Below are positions 21,701-32,700 of a stretch of 64,000 nucleotides of DNA, piece after piece; within the stretch, counting starts at the first letter, position 1, and every line of letters begins with the position of its first letter. The notes under the pieces were generated by a model, which had not been told where the DNA came from, searched no databases, and saw only the letters and a program-made list of their open reading frames with translations. This DNA is from Astrothelium macrocarpum (taxonomy: Eukaryota; Ascomycota; Dothideomycetes; Trypetheliales; Trypetheliaceae). The stretch covers positions 1-64,000 of the forward strand of contig JAGEMR010000053.1 of assembly GCA_021030915.1 (NCBI GenBank), given 5' to 3'. The position numbers were made by a program, and so were the translations under genes.

Positions 21701-22925
21701 TCATTTCCTGTGGCTCTGAGGGAATGATTGTAGTGGCGACTTATCTGAAACGTCCTTGAACCAGTCGTCTTCCAGAAGCTGCGTTGCTGTGGGTCGATCC
21801 CTCCAATCCCATTTCGTAATTCTCTGGAGGAAGGCACTGTCCTCTTCCGAAATCTCATCCTTCGTGATATGTTTGAACAATCCGATTTGATCTGCTGGAG
21901 TAACTTTGTACAGGTGGAGGATTAGTTGCTTAAGATCTTCGCGTCCCTGGACTTGATCAATATACGCATCGGGTATAGGACCGAAAAACATGTAATGTCG
22001 CTTAAGAACCTCAGACTCATCGTCATCATGGTCACCAGACACGCTCAGGATCATAAGATAGATGCCGCCGACGTAAATCAACGATATCACCTTGATTTTA
22101 GTAAGTATCCACTGCGCTGAATCCTTAGTAGAAAAACATTTAGCTAAAGATCACATAACATAAGCCAAAGGACCAAATGTCAGTTGCAGTATTCCAGCCA
22201 TTGTCGATCTGCATCTGGGCTTCTGGACTGCGCCATATCGAAGCACTAATTGGTAGCGAATTCTTTGCTTGCTGTGAGTCGACATGGTAAATTTCGCCAA
22301 AATCAGCCAACTTGACGTCAGAAAAGCGATTGGACGAAGTGTTTTTGGAAAAATCGGCGAGAACGTTCATAAGCTTAACAACTAAAGTATGGTTAACAAG
22401 ACGGGTCCGAAGACGAGCGTTGCGCGCGGATACTGGTATGCACATATCCCCGACCGTGCAAGGTATGAAGAGCTTGAAGTATTTTTTTGAGACGTACTTA
22501 AGCTCGTACCGATTTAGTGTCTTTTCCTTGGAACATTGGTCTAGATGGGTGTCAAGATACTCAAGTACAATTGTCGTTGGTTCGGCTGGCTCTTCGATCT
22601 CATCCACTCGCGGGCGCAGTAGCTTGCTCTTGTCAAAAAGCCGTAAAATATTACGTTCATGCTCAACCCGAGGATGTCCTAAGACACTCTTGATTACAAT
22701 CTGTTGCTGGGATAGATTCTTCCTTCATTTCATCACCTGGTCAGTCGGCAAGCTCTACAAGGAGGCATGCCATGGTGAAGTCGTACCTCGCGAACCATAC
22801 GTTGTCTCTATAGGCCGGGCGTATGACGATGTATTGAGCTACTTTTCCTCTTAATATCCGCCCGACTTTCAAGAGATTTGCAGACATGATCATTGAGATA
22901 GTTTCCGTAGTCGGGGGAGAGAAAA
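21701..22925 (-). pseudogene. Protein-kinase-like gene with frameshift and lost catalytic Asp
   Basis: Kinase-domain pieces read in order on the minus strand. First is an N-lobe strand near 22865-22795, then QQIVIKSVLGHPRVEHE near 22700, LEYLDTHLD near 22560 and an ALHTLHGRGYVHT helix at about 22480-22434. DFG (LADFGE, about 22310), SPEA, ATDIWSFG, and a C-terminal DRPTATQLLEDDWF follow. Introns fit 22433-22382 and 22154-22091. Two defects stand out. A seven-T run at 22482-22488 coincides with a frame change. After splicing, the catalytic loop reads HTIVKLMN, where HTDVKLDN-like sequence is expected, so the catalytic Asp is gone. It is a pseudogene or, if the frame break is an error, a pseudokinase. 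The true 5' end is not resolved. Confidence 0.65.
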
Positions 22926-23671
22926 ATGAGACGCGAAGTCGATGTCTGGGCATTGTCCCGTGTCGCTAGTCCTTCTGGCATGGCTAGTCCAGTGACATAA
23001 AATCCCAGCACCGTTTGGCTAGGGACTGGAATGCGTTCGGACGATTTTATGACAAAACAACATCTCATATTGTTCCTGAACCATCTGTCACGGGCTAGCA
23101 TTGGTGCCTTCGAAGCCGTGGAAACGCCACATGGATGTTAAGCAATGCTCACTCAGAAATCCTGGTCTTGGCTTCAGATCCAGACACGGGTGATCCGTGT
23201 GTGACGAACCCTCGAACGTCCTCGTCAGCCCTATGGACATTCCGATATGGGGTCCTGTTAGGGATTCGTGATCGCTGCCTCTGCAATAGATTTCTCCAAA
23301 ACTCAAAAGTGCGCTCTGCGTCAAAGTTCGTACTAAGTTGTGGTGTATCTGTTAGCCTTGGGTCTTGAGAGTATCACTACCAATGGCTGCAATAAGAGAT
23401 GTCGCCCGCGACCACGAGGGATACAATTTGCCGCAGGCTTTGTTGGGAGGACCTCATACCGTTTTGAACGATTATAAACTATAGACAATCTGATAGCAAT
23501 TTGTTGAAAACAAACTGTAAAACGCTCTCGTCTGGTGATTCGGAAGGTCTCCCGACGAGGCCTGCGACGAATTATATCTCTCGCAATCGCAGACGACATT
23601 TCTTATTGCAACCGCTGGTACCACTTGACATTCTCTCTGATTTGAAGGGCCGCAGACTTTGCCTGGACGTT
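22926..23671. other. Intergenic stretch holding an imperfect inverted repeat
   Basis: Contains only the inverted repeat at 23367-23637. The ORFs at 22808-23101 and 23088-23324 may include remnants of the kinase gene's 5' end but cannot be assigned. Confidence 0.5.
23367..23637. repeat. Imperfect inverted repeat, arms about 90 bp, loop about 90 bp
   Basis: Arm 23367-23453 is complementary to arm 23546-23637. In the well-aligned inner 68 bases every mismatch I can see is a transition (C/T or A/G), plus one single-base indel. Both arms encode the same short peptide in opposite directions, an artefact of the duplication. This could be a foldback/MITE-like element or an inverted duplication altered by RIP. 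No clear target-site duplication was seen. Confidence 0.75.
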
Positions 23672-24886
23672 CTATCTTATTTTCAAGATCGTTTCCAGCC
23701 ACTTCCCACCGGCCTGGGCTACTTCCTTAGCTTCTGCCTCAAAACCGATGACGTTTCCCACCAACACGATGTCATGTGGCGCAACACCTTGCTTCTCGAC
23801 CGCGACTTCGGTGCCTGCCCTCCTCATGCCATCGACGAATAGCTCGATGGATGGCCGCAGGATCTCGCCACCACCATACTGGATCCACAACTTTGTGGAT
23901 GTTCGGAACGGGAGCCGCGCCGGGCTGACGAACGGATGCTCCGGCGAGATACCTGTGCCACCAACGAGGCTCTTGCAACCCCACGATCCGAAGTTTGCAG
24001 GAATGTAATCTGTCGGATAATGCGGACTGGACGTGCAGTTCTTCTCGTCGAGCGCTTCAGCGGGATGAACCCACGGGCTCCATAATAATGCAGCCGCGGG
24101 AGCTGAAAGACCCACCTTATCACCGTGCTCGGCAATGTAGCGGAGAAGAGCGAGGCAGAGATTTCCACCGGCTGAGTCGCCCGAGAGGACAAGACGAGAT
24201 GGTGGTACCCCCAGCGAATGCACAAGATAGGCATAGCTGGTCAGCGCATCCTGAATGGCAGCCGGAAATCGACAGTCGGGGAGATGAGCGCCTGAGATTC
24301 GGTACTGTGGCGCAAGCAAAGCAGTTGCTGGAGTGTGGTCCAGAAGCGTTTTGGCTAGGAATCCCATACTCACCATGCGGCCATCGCCCATGATAAACGC
24401 GCCGCCATGAAAATGAAGCAATATGGACCCTTGGGTTGGAATGGTGGATGGTGCTGCTGGATACCAGGTAGCACCAACTGGCAGAGGGCTAATGGATCGA
24501 ACTGCTGTGAGAGGAAAGTATTTATAAATCTCAGCGGCTTTCGGATCCGAGCTGAACCCGTGATCCGGCTTCACTACTGACTTGTCTGCGGTTGGAATGA
24601 CCACGAACCGTGATTTTTCCTTTCCAGATCTGAGGCTGAGAGGCTCCCGACTTTCGACTGCTGAATAGTGCCACAGGAAGACGCGCAAAAGTGATGTCAT
24701 CAAAGCTTGCCTCCAGGAAAGCTCTGGACTCGGCCTCAGTCCGCGAGGAATGAGATATAGCATCCAGAACGGGATACGTGCGGTGGTATAGACAACCGTT
24801 AACAGGACGTAGAAAAACTTGACCGGATGCTTGGCGAGGGATCCCGGCCTGGAAACCGGCAACTCAGTGGTGGACTGATTGGCCAT
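23672..24886 (-). CDS. Alpha/beta hydrolase, HSL/abhydrolase-3 type esterase
   Basis: Predicted esterase or lipase of the hormone-sensitive-lipase family. A single exon of 404 residues starts at ATG 24886. A hydrophobic segment at about 22-47 suggests a membrane anchor, so the enzyme may face the ER lumen or cytosol. The oxyanion motif HFHGGAF lies at 158-164, the nucleophile elbow GDSAGG at 236-241 (Ser238), and the catalytic His is probably H371 in VAPHD. The acid position reads GGGEIL, with Glu341 where the family usually has Asp. It resembles the unassigned esterases often annotated as steryl acetyl hydrolase-like in fungi; the substrate is unknown. Confidence 0.88.
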   Translation of the reverse strand: MANQSTTELPVSRPGSLAKHPVKFFYVLLTVVYTTARIPFWMLYLIPRGLRPSPELSWRQALMTSLLRVFLWHYSAVESREPLSLRSGKEKSRFVVIPTADKSVVKPDHGFSSDPKAAEIYKYFPLTAVRSISPLPVGATWYPAAPSTIPTQGSILLHFHGGAFIMGDGRMVSMGFLAKTLLDHTPATALLAPQYRISGAHLPDCRFPAAIQDALTSYAYLVHSLGVPPSRLVLSGDSAGGNLCLALLRYIAEHGDKVGLSAPAAALLWSPWVHPAEALDEKNCTSSPHYPTDYIPANFGSWGCKSLVGGTGISPEHPFVSPARLPFRTSTKLWIQYGGGEILRPSIELFVDGMRRAGTEVAVEKQGVAPHDIVLVGNVIGFEAEAKEVAQAGGKWLETILKIR

Positions 24887-25772
24887 AGTAGTTCACAAGG
24901 CTCAGGAGAGAATCGGACTAATAAAATTAGAGAAGTGAAGATGCAATAAGTTGATGGCGATTTTTACAGGCAGCTCAAGTGGCACAGAATAGCTGAGGCT
25001 GAAGTCGTGAGATTTCGAATCGCGAGCAATCTTGTTGCCTACAGTCGTAGATCGGGTTTTTCGTAGCTTTTTCGTCGTTTTGTTCTGGTCTAACAGGCAG
25101 TCAGTTGTCGCATGGTGAGGGTGACCTCAACTCCTTTAGCCGAGGGAGTCGAGCAGCATTGGGTCTTTCGCATGTGTTCCGCGGATGCTTGTGCAAACAG
25201 CCTTAGAGATGCAGCCTTGTTTAATCCTGTATATTAGTACTAGACTGTGACTGGTAGGTCTTTGCCAGAGGTGGCGGACCTACTCTGTCATGGGAAAACG
25301 GTGGGGATGCGGGAGCTACTCTATGCTTTCGCCCCCAAATCAGCCGTGCGCCTGGATCCACACCTCGCCGATCGGTCATGAATCGGTAAACGCCGAAGAC
25401 GCGGGTGTGCGCAGGGCAGCAAGACTGTCTTATTACGCGCGAAATCTTACGAGATGGCAATCTTTCCGCTCCGGCAATGTTTCCATTCGAGTGATGGCTA
25501 GCATTGTTGAGGATGAATCGCGGTATTATAAATTTGCCAACAAAGTCAGCCCGCGCAGCCGGGATGGCACCGATGAACTCAACCTAAACGTCATCGAATG
25601 GTCCAGAGGTTAAAATGTCAATTGACACAAAGTAGTTGAGAGAACAACTGATTTTGAATTGAAGGACATCAGCATGGAACGTTTTCCAGCTTCGCCCACG
25701 TGGCGGAACTCGCAGAACAAGTCAGTAAGCCATTACGAGTCATGTAAGTAACAGCCTCGCGCAAGCGGCGTT
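24887..25772. other. Intergenic, possibly with 5' exon(s) of the CorA-like gene
   Basis: The first part holds the promoter of the esterase gene. An open frame at 25290-25613 ends in plausible coding text (DGTDELNLNVIEWSRG) and lies upstream of the CorA-like exon at 25773. It may be an upstream exon, but its donor (GTTAAA, 25609) is weak and I could not fix the acceptor. Confidence 0.4.
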
Positions 25773-27100
25773 ATGAACAGCGGCTTATCCATCAAAAGCT
25801 TTGCGCCTTTGGATGTAGCAACGGAGACAAATGCGGGAGGTCTTCTGAGCCTTTTCCGGTATCTTGCCATTCCTAGCGACTTCCTGAATGAAAGAATACA
25901 TGCTGTTACTTGTGTGTTCGGTTCTCGGCCTCACAAGAACGGACACCATTGTAGGACCGCTAACGATTTTTGCGGCTCCAGTATTGACCATCCATAGGCT
26001 TGTGGTTCCATTCTCTGTGCAAAGATATCGAAGTCGATGAGCATGATGAGATAAAATATAGAGACAACAACCCCAATCATTTGAACCTAAGCCAAGCAGA
26101 TTATATGTGGCAGAGGGCAGGGTTCTTTTTAAGTTGGCGAGACTATCACAATCTTACATCGGATGATGGTCAGCGTTGCAATCCTCAACAGCAGCCTCGC
26201 TTCGACAATGTGACACTATGCTGCTGGGGTGTGCCGCGGGAGATGGAAGACAGATTTGTTGAAATTGCTTACTCAAGAGATTGGACAGAAGCGCTTGAAG
26301 ATCCATTTGTCCTAATAACCATCGTCTTGGATCAGTTATTTTCACTTATGGATAAACAGAAGCAAAATCTGCGCAAAGCGGTCAACAAGATCGAGCTAGA
26401 CACTCTTCTAGCAGCAAAGTCTCCTTCATCGATGATGCAAAGATTCGATTTTGTTGCGATATCTAATGTTGCCAAACACGTTGATCACCTGGGCTGTGGC
26501 GCAATTTTAGAGACAGTAGATGCGATCTGTCGATATCACACCAAGTATTTCACGAGGGCCCCTAGTCATCGCACTAATCAAATTTACCATCTGACGGAAG
26601 ATGCATTCGAACATAAGGCCATGTTGTACAAATCTCTCAACTTCCAGGTCCAGAGTATGGACAAAAAAATACGTGATATGGCAACCTTGGCTTTCAACCT
26701 TGTGACCCAACAAAGCAATACTGCCGTGATAGACGATAGCAGATCCATGAGGACGATTGCAACAGTTACACTGGTTTTTCTCCCGTTTGCAGCCGTTGCG
26801 GCAATGTTCAGCACGCCATTTTTTACGAATACACCAAATACCTCCGTTTGGGTCTCTCCAGATTTTGGCACTTTCTGGGCTATTGTCGTTCCGATGACAG
26901 CAGTCGTCCTCTTGTGCTGGGACGTCGCATACTTTGTCGCTGCTCAGAAGGTCAAGCTTAACCGGAAGGGATCTGGGCCTAGGTATGCATTTCTAGCTTG
27001 GCTCGAGTGGCATGGCTTTCAGAGAAGTCGAAGGGAAAAGGTCGACGTTTGCAAGATTAGACAATTTTCGGCGGCTTTTGAAATGCCAAATATAACCTAA
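25773..27100 (+). CDS. CorA-like Mg2+ transporter-domain protein
   Basis: Fungal membrane protein with a CorA-type C-terminus, of unknown transport activity. Exons 25773-25950 and 25998-27100 join across a 47-nt intron with a GCTAAC branch site, giving at least 426 residues. Upstream exons may be missing from this model. Exon 1 carries the IPSDFLNERIHAV element common in this family. A long helical stretch follows (about 130-300). Two transmembrane segments come at the end: TLVFLPFAAVAAMFSTPFF and FWAIVVPMTAVVLLCW. The strict GMN signature of bacterial CorA is absent, as in most fungal relatives. A decayed 3' fragment of this gene lies at 21099-21300. Confidence 0.8.
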
Positions 27101-27655
27101 TGAAGAAATCCTCCACTATGTACCCGTGTTTCCGATTCTCAAACGCAAAATCTGCATATTTGAGAAGATTTCTACCAATTTGGAAAAGCTACTCGTTTGG
27201 GTCTGAATTGACCCCCTGTAGGATATCATGATCCAAACACACATTGCATGGTAAAAAACGAACTAATCGGCAGTAAAATAGATGTGTCTCTAGTCAAAGG
27301 GCCCCCCAGCCAAGATCCCTCAGCTGTACAGAACTTTACTGCGAGGTTCAACCCTCCAGAAGTACAGTTTTCCAACTTTTATAAATGTTTTAAGCAGTTC
27401 ATGAAATCTGAAAGTAAAGTTTTGGGAGATAGCGTCGTTGAACTATGTTTAGATGATTTCCAGCATATGAAGAAATAGGCTAAGAAGCCATATCTATTTG
27501 CAATAATATACAGTGCCCCCCAGGGGGAGAAGCTAGATGCCTTTTTACCAAGATCTAATTCGTCAACTCATCAAACGTTCCTTCCAAAAAACGAGGCTTT
27601 ATCATCCTTTAAATCAGTCGTCATCGCAACGATACATTAAGCTACATGCACCACA
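27101..27655. other. Intergenic, convergent
   Basis: 555 bp. A 76-codon ORF at 27248-27478 follows the CorA-like gene and begins at an ATG, but has no recognisable similarity and only weak coding character. I do not call it as a gene. Confidence 0.45.
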
Positions 27656-28672
27656 TTAGCAAGGGTCGCCAGGGTGGAGTTCTGCGCTAGAGCCACCACT
27701 ATTGCAGCAGAACGGCCAGGTGCACCGTGCCTGCAGCGACGCAGACGTCGACGCCGACGACGATGTACCTGTCGTCGTTACTGCTGCCCCTCTGGCGCTC
27801 TTGGTGTTCGATGATGGCTTACCTGAAGATGATGGACCGACCGTTTCGGTTGAGAAGATGGTGTGTTCAGGAGCCGGTGTGTTGGGTACCGTGCTTGTGC
27901 TAAAGGTAGTGCTTAGTACTGGTGATTCGGTCGGCGTGATTGTCGTGACCGTTGTACTTTGGGGAGGTGTGGCCGTGGTTGTGACCAGGCTTGTTGAGGC
28001 GGATGCGGTGGTTGTGGTGCCAGAGGCTGTGGTGGTGGAGACTGTCGAGTCGGTTGACACGGATGTCGAGACTGATGACTCTGTTGAGACGGACGTTGAG
28101 ACTGACGTTTCTCGAATGGGTGGTAGAGGAATCTGAGTAGCCGAAGGCGTATCGGTCACGGTAATGATCGAGATTGATGGCTGCTGTAAAGCGTTAGCAC
28201 TGGACTTTACGACAAGAAAGGTCTCACTTACTACCATGTTTGGTACGCCGTTGACACCAGCTTCTGTTCCAAAGGAGGGACAATTGCAAGCACCAGGCAA
28301 ACCGGCTGCTGATGCTGCGGAGAGGACGACAGGAGCCGTTTCCTTGTATAGGCCAACGATGGTGTAGATGAAGAGGACCGATGACTCAAATAGGAAGACC
28401 ATTATGAAGAGCACGATTAGCCATGCCGGAATGAACAAACCCCAACGCCGACTACGCGTTGGTGGATAGCTTGCGAAGACGGCTGGTGGAGGATCGTGTT
28501 GAGGTATCTCGATATCTTCCATCGGGATCGATTTCTCCGGATCACGGCTTTTGTGGTCTGACCATCGCTTCTTCTTCTCGTCATCACCTAACATGGAAGG
28601 CACCGTTGACTGACGCTTCTTGTCTTCCATCTCGTAGTCAATCCGGGATTTTGCCTCTTCAATCGAAGGCAT
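27656..28672 (-). CDS. Single-pass membrane protein with Ser/Thr-rich mucin-like domain
   Basis: Function unknown; the architecture resembles fungal cell-surface or wall-stress proteins but no sensor family is recognised. It starts at ATG 28672. A charged 76-residue N-terminal region is followed by one long hydrophobic segment at about 77-108, then a region dominated by Ser, Thr, Val and Pro (about 185-310), expected to be heavily O-glycosylated. The tail ends in a Cys-rich motif (CTWPFCCN...DPC). A 48-nt segment, 28231-28184, has a perfect intron look (GTAAGT, GCTAAC, TTTACAG) and is a multiple of three. Spliced length is 322 residues, unspliced 338. Confidence 0.75.
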   Translation of the reverse strand: MPSIEEAKSRIDYEMEDKKRQSTVPSMLGDDEKKKRWSDHKSRDPEKSIPMEDIEIPQHDPPPAVFASYPPTRSRRWGLFIPAWLIVLFIMVFLFESSVLFIYTIVGLYKETAPVVLSAASAAGLPGACNCPSFGTEAGVNGVPNMVVSETFLVVKSSANALQQPSISIITVTDTPSATQIPLPPIRETSVSTSVSTESSVSTSVSTDSTVSTTTASGTTTTASASTSLVTTTATPPQSTTVTTITPTESPVLSTTFSTSTVPNTPAPEHTIFSTETVGPSSSGKPSSNTKSARGAAVTTTGTSSSASTSASLQARCTWPFCCNSGGSSAELHPGDPC

Positions 28673-29424
28673 TAAGAGTAATGATCGACTGGAATTGATA
28701 GGTCCAGTTTTCGTAATTAAGGAATGGATTCGTAGGTCTTTTGCCCACGGAAAAGTGAGGATCGTGGAATGAGCGATAGATTTGGGAGAATTGGAAAAAG
28801 TAAAGATCAGGAAAACCGTAGAAAAAGATGTAGTAGCAAGTTTGTGAACAAGGGAAATGCAATAGTGAAGTCACAAGAAGGCCTTTGTAACGTGACAATA
28901 GAAGCTATTGTCTGTCTATCGAATTGTGAAAGAAGAACAAAGAGTCATTGTACAAAACAAAGACCGCCAGGGTCGCATCACCAACACTGCAACTCCATCG
29001 TGAAAATGCAAAAGGCAGAAGAAGAATGAGGACATGGAAAACCGCAAAGGAGACTACCTGTATGTAAGTGGCATCATGATGCGTGCTTGACGCGCCTCAC
29101 AGCGACCTCTCCGGCCGCGTCGTTGATGTCAAGTCGTTTTGAAATAGATACAACGACGATGAACCAATCGAGTCTGTACCGCTAGCCAAGCTGTCGCGAA
29201 CTCTCAAAAACGACTTTACGGCGAACGGTTGATTCGTTGGTGGTTCTGTCCGCGTTCCGAAACGCCGTGTTTCATGTTTGGCAAAGGAGACGCTGGCTAA
29301 GCGCCGAGCCTTTTCGAAGTAGAACGTGACTCATCAGTCACTACAACTTTGGAGTTTCATTGTTTCAATGTTTCAGTGCCAGGAATCATTCTGCATTTTA
29401 ACTCCAGTCTTGACGGATCCGAGC

Positions 29425-29460
29425 TTTGGCATCCTTTTTGGCATCCTTTTTGGCATGCTT
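29425..29460. repeat. Tandem repeat, three copies of a 12-bp unit
   Basis: Three consecutive copies of TTTGGCATCCTT, the last with one C-to-G change. A simple microsatellite-like expansion. Confidence 0.85.
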
Positions 29461-29570
29461 CCCGGTTTCCGTCTTATTACGTTATGACGTATCCCAGTAC
29501 CGTGCGGCCACCACAACAAATGACCTTTCCACAAAAAGGAGAAACGGAATCCATGACTGCTATCTAATTG

Positions 29571-29610
29571 TCTAGGTCTACCTCAGGTCTAGGTCTAGGT
29601 CTAAGTCTAA
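29571..29610. repeat. Degenerate hexamer repeat (TCTAGG)n
   Basis: About six units of TCTAGG or close variants in a row. It resembles no fungal telomere repeat I know (TTAGGG). Probably a simple repeat. Confidence 0.7.
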
Positions 29611-29735
29611 TATTCACAAGAACAGCACAATCTTACAATCATTCGCGCGTTGCGTCTCAATCTCAATCTTCTTACCGCATGCCCATTAGTCGTAGCAAAG
29701 CCTCGTTATCTTCCAGGCTCACCATTTGAAAGCGC

Positions 29736-32700
29736 TCAGTGGTGGCCATTGATCTGCGCCTTGTCATCCAGCTGCGCTGACAGCTCATCACCATAGCGAT
29801 CGGTCGCCTCGGGTCTCTTCAGCATCTCCAACTGGTCCTGCACGTAATTCGCAACCTGCTCGTCCACCTCCGCCTTCTCCTTGATCAAGGCTTCGTCCAC
29901 AAAGATCGAGTTGCTGCGACCAGGCTTGCCAAAGGGGGTTTCATCGTTAGTGTCGCCCTCGGTGGACTCGCCCCAGTCGCTGCGGCCGCCGATGGAGCGG
30001 CTGGTGGAGGAGCGGCGGAGGTGGTTGCGTTGTCCTAAGCCGACGTTGCGTTGGCGGGTGAATATATCGTCGAAGTAGTGGGCTGCCGCGGTCGATGGCG
30101 TACGTGGAGTTTGTGGGAGGCGACAGTTTGAGCTGTATGATTGTTAGCACCGACATGGCTGGATAGTTTGAGCGTACGAAATTACATACCCAGTGTCATG
30201 AATCATCTTTGCAATGAGCCCAGTCCATCCAGTTTGATGACTGGCGCCTAAGCCTTTCCCAGAGTCACCGTGAAAGAACTCGTAGAACCAGACATAGTCC
30301 TTCCAGTTGGGGTTGAAGTCTAGCATTTCGTTGCCAGCATTGATTGCTCTTCTTCCATCATCACCACGAGCGAAGAGATGCTGTAGACGATGTTGAATCT
30401 CTTCGGCAACGTGACCCAGGTGCATTTCATCACCAGAACCGGTCGGACACTCGATCTGGAAGGAACTGCCATAGAACATGTAAAAGCGGAGAAGAGACTC
30501 GATGATCATCTGGTTCATTGCCATCCAGATTGGTCCTCGCCAATTGCTGTTGCCGCCGAACAGTCCGCTGTCAGAGTCACCAGGAATGTAGCTGACCTCG
30601 AAATTTTGACCATTGACATTCCACGAATATGGGTGATCCCTGTGATATTTCGAGAGCGAACGGATTCCATGATCCGAGAAGAATTCGCCTTCATCCAACA
30701 TGTACTTGAGTATCTTACGCAGGCGGTCCTCGCTAACCAGCGAAAGGAGCAGACGATTGTCCTTGCCGCGACGATGCATGCTAGCGACGTTTCGTTCCAC
30801 GAGATCTTTGCGATTCTCAAGGAACCAATTCAACCGCTTCTTGAAGGCAGGAAATTTATTGATCATGACAGGTTCCAGTGTCAGTGTAGCGAAGAGAGGT
30901 ACGAGTCCCACAAGCGATCTCACAGGCATCTGTCGACTCCAAGGTCCACCCCATGAAATGGCATCGTAGTAGAAACCGTCTTCCTCGTTCCACAGAGGCT
31001 TTGACTCGCTTCCAGATCGGAATTGCATAGCATCGCTGATCATTAGAAAATGTTCGAAGAACTTGGAGGCAATGTCCTCATAAGTGCGTCGGTATTTTGA
31101 CATTTCAAGCGCAATATTTAGCATATTTAGAGCATAGGCACCCATCCAGCCAGTACTGTCAGCCTGTTCGAGAACACCGCCAGTAGGAAGAGGATCAGAT
31201 CGGTTGAAGACGCCCACATTGTCCATGCCCAAGAAACCTCCTTCGAAAATGTTTTTGCCGTCAGAGTCTTTCCGGTTCACCCACCAAGTAAAATTGATGA
31301 GCAGTTTCTGGAAGACGCGTTCCAGGAAATCGATGTCTTCTCGGCCGTACAGTTTACGCTCCATTTTGTAGACTCGGAATGTCGCCCAAGCGTGCACTGG
31401 AGGGTTGACATCTCCAAAATTCCACTCGTAGGCAGAGAGCTGACCATTTGGATGCATGTACCACTCTCGAGTGAACAGGTCGAGCTGTTTCTTCGCAAAG
31501 TCCGGATCAATCATGGTGAGGGGTAAGGTATGAAAAGCAGTATCCCAGGCAGCAAAGAATGGGTACTCCCATGAGTCTGGCATAGATAAGATGTCATCGA
31601 GATACATGTGCTTCCATTGTTGATTGCGCACCCCTTTCCTGGAAGGTGGAGGGGGTGGATTGCCAGGGTCGCCGTTCGCCCACTCGTCCCAAATGAAGTG
31701 ATAGAACTGTTTGCACCAAAGCATGCCTGATAGGGCTTGTCTCTGGACATTGCGAAGATCATCAGCCATTGGCATGGGACTAATTCTATAATAAAATTCA
31801 TCTGCCTCTGCTCGTCTTTGCTCGATGATGTCGTCAAACAGCTCTTCATCGACGAAGCCTTCGTATTTTGGAGAAAAGGTAAATCGGACTACGGCACACT
31901 CGCCAGGCTGAACACCTTCACCTTCATCGAATGCATACCATGCTGCGCTCTTTGTTCCGAAATTTTGAGGATTGACAGCCTTGATGTCATCGTCCACAAT
32001 GAGACGGTGGAACCCATCCTTTACGTAAGGCGCTTTGTTCGTTCCATTGTAGAGGCTTTGGAAGTTGGTATCATTCTCTGTAAATATGAGTTGCGGCATC
32101 ACGTCCTGCCCACTAGGCCCGGTACCAGGTGATGGCGAGCATTGAAGGTATCGGTCACCAAGCTTCCAATGTTTAGAGTGTGCGGTCGTTTCCCCAATCT
32201 TTTGTATCCTTGGCTTCTTCTCTGGTGATTCTCGACCCCAAGACCAAGTATTTCGGAACCACATCTGAGGAATGATGTGGAGCGGCGCTGGTTCTGGCCC
32301 TCGGTTGTAGGCAGTGATTCGGAAGAGCAGTGTTTCGGGATCGTCACTTGGCTTGGCCGTTTCGATGAAGATGTCCCAATACCTTTCATCATCAAAAATA
32401 CCAGTGTCGAGAAGATTGTACTCTGGCACATCACGCGAGCGTCGTGCGTTTTCTTTGACTAGATCTTGGTATGGGAAGCGTCGTTGAGGGTATTTGTAAA
32501 GGTATTTCATGTAGGCGTGCTACTCATGGTCAGCCAACCTTGCTATTGTTTCGCGAAGTTGTACATACGCTCGGCGTGTTATCAAGATGGAAGTGGCACT
32601 CCTTGATACTTTCACCGTGGTTTCCTTGTGGATTTGATAGACCGAAAAGACGCTCCTTGAGAAAGTCACTGCAGACCGGTTAGTACAAGAATCGGTAGTG

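Larger units (their letters stand above)
28673..29735. other. Intergenic region with two short tandem repeats
   Basis: About 1.06 kb between the 5' end of the mucin-like gene and the 3' end of the GH63 gene. No gene is seen. It holds the 12-bp and 6-bp tandem repeats listed separately. Confidence 0.6.

Noticed and set aside
23367..23637. Inverted repeat as a transcription terminator
   Set aside because: The arms are far too long and the loop too large, and eukaryotic terminators do not use this structure.
29571..29610. Telomere-like repeat tract
   Set aside because: The unit TCTAGG is not the fungal telomere repeat, and the tract is short, degenerate and internal.
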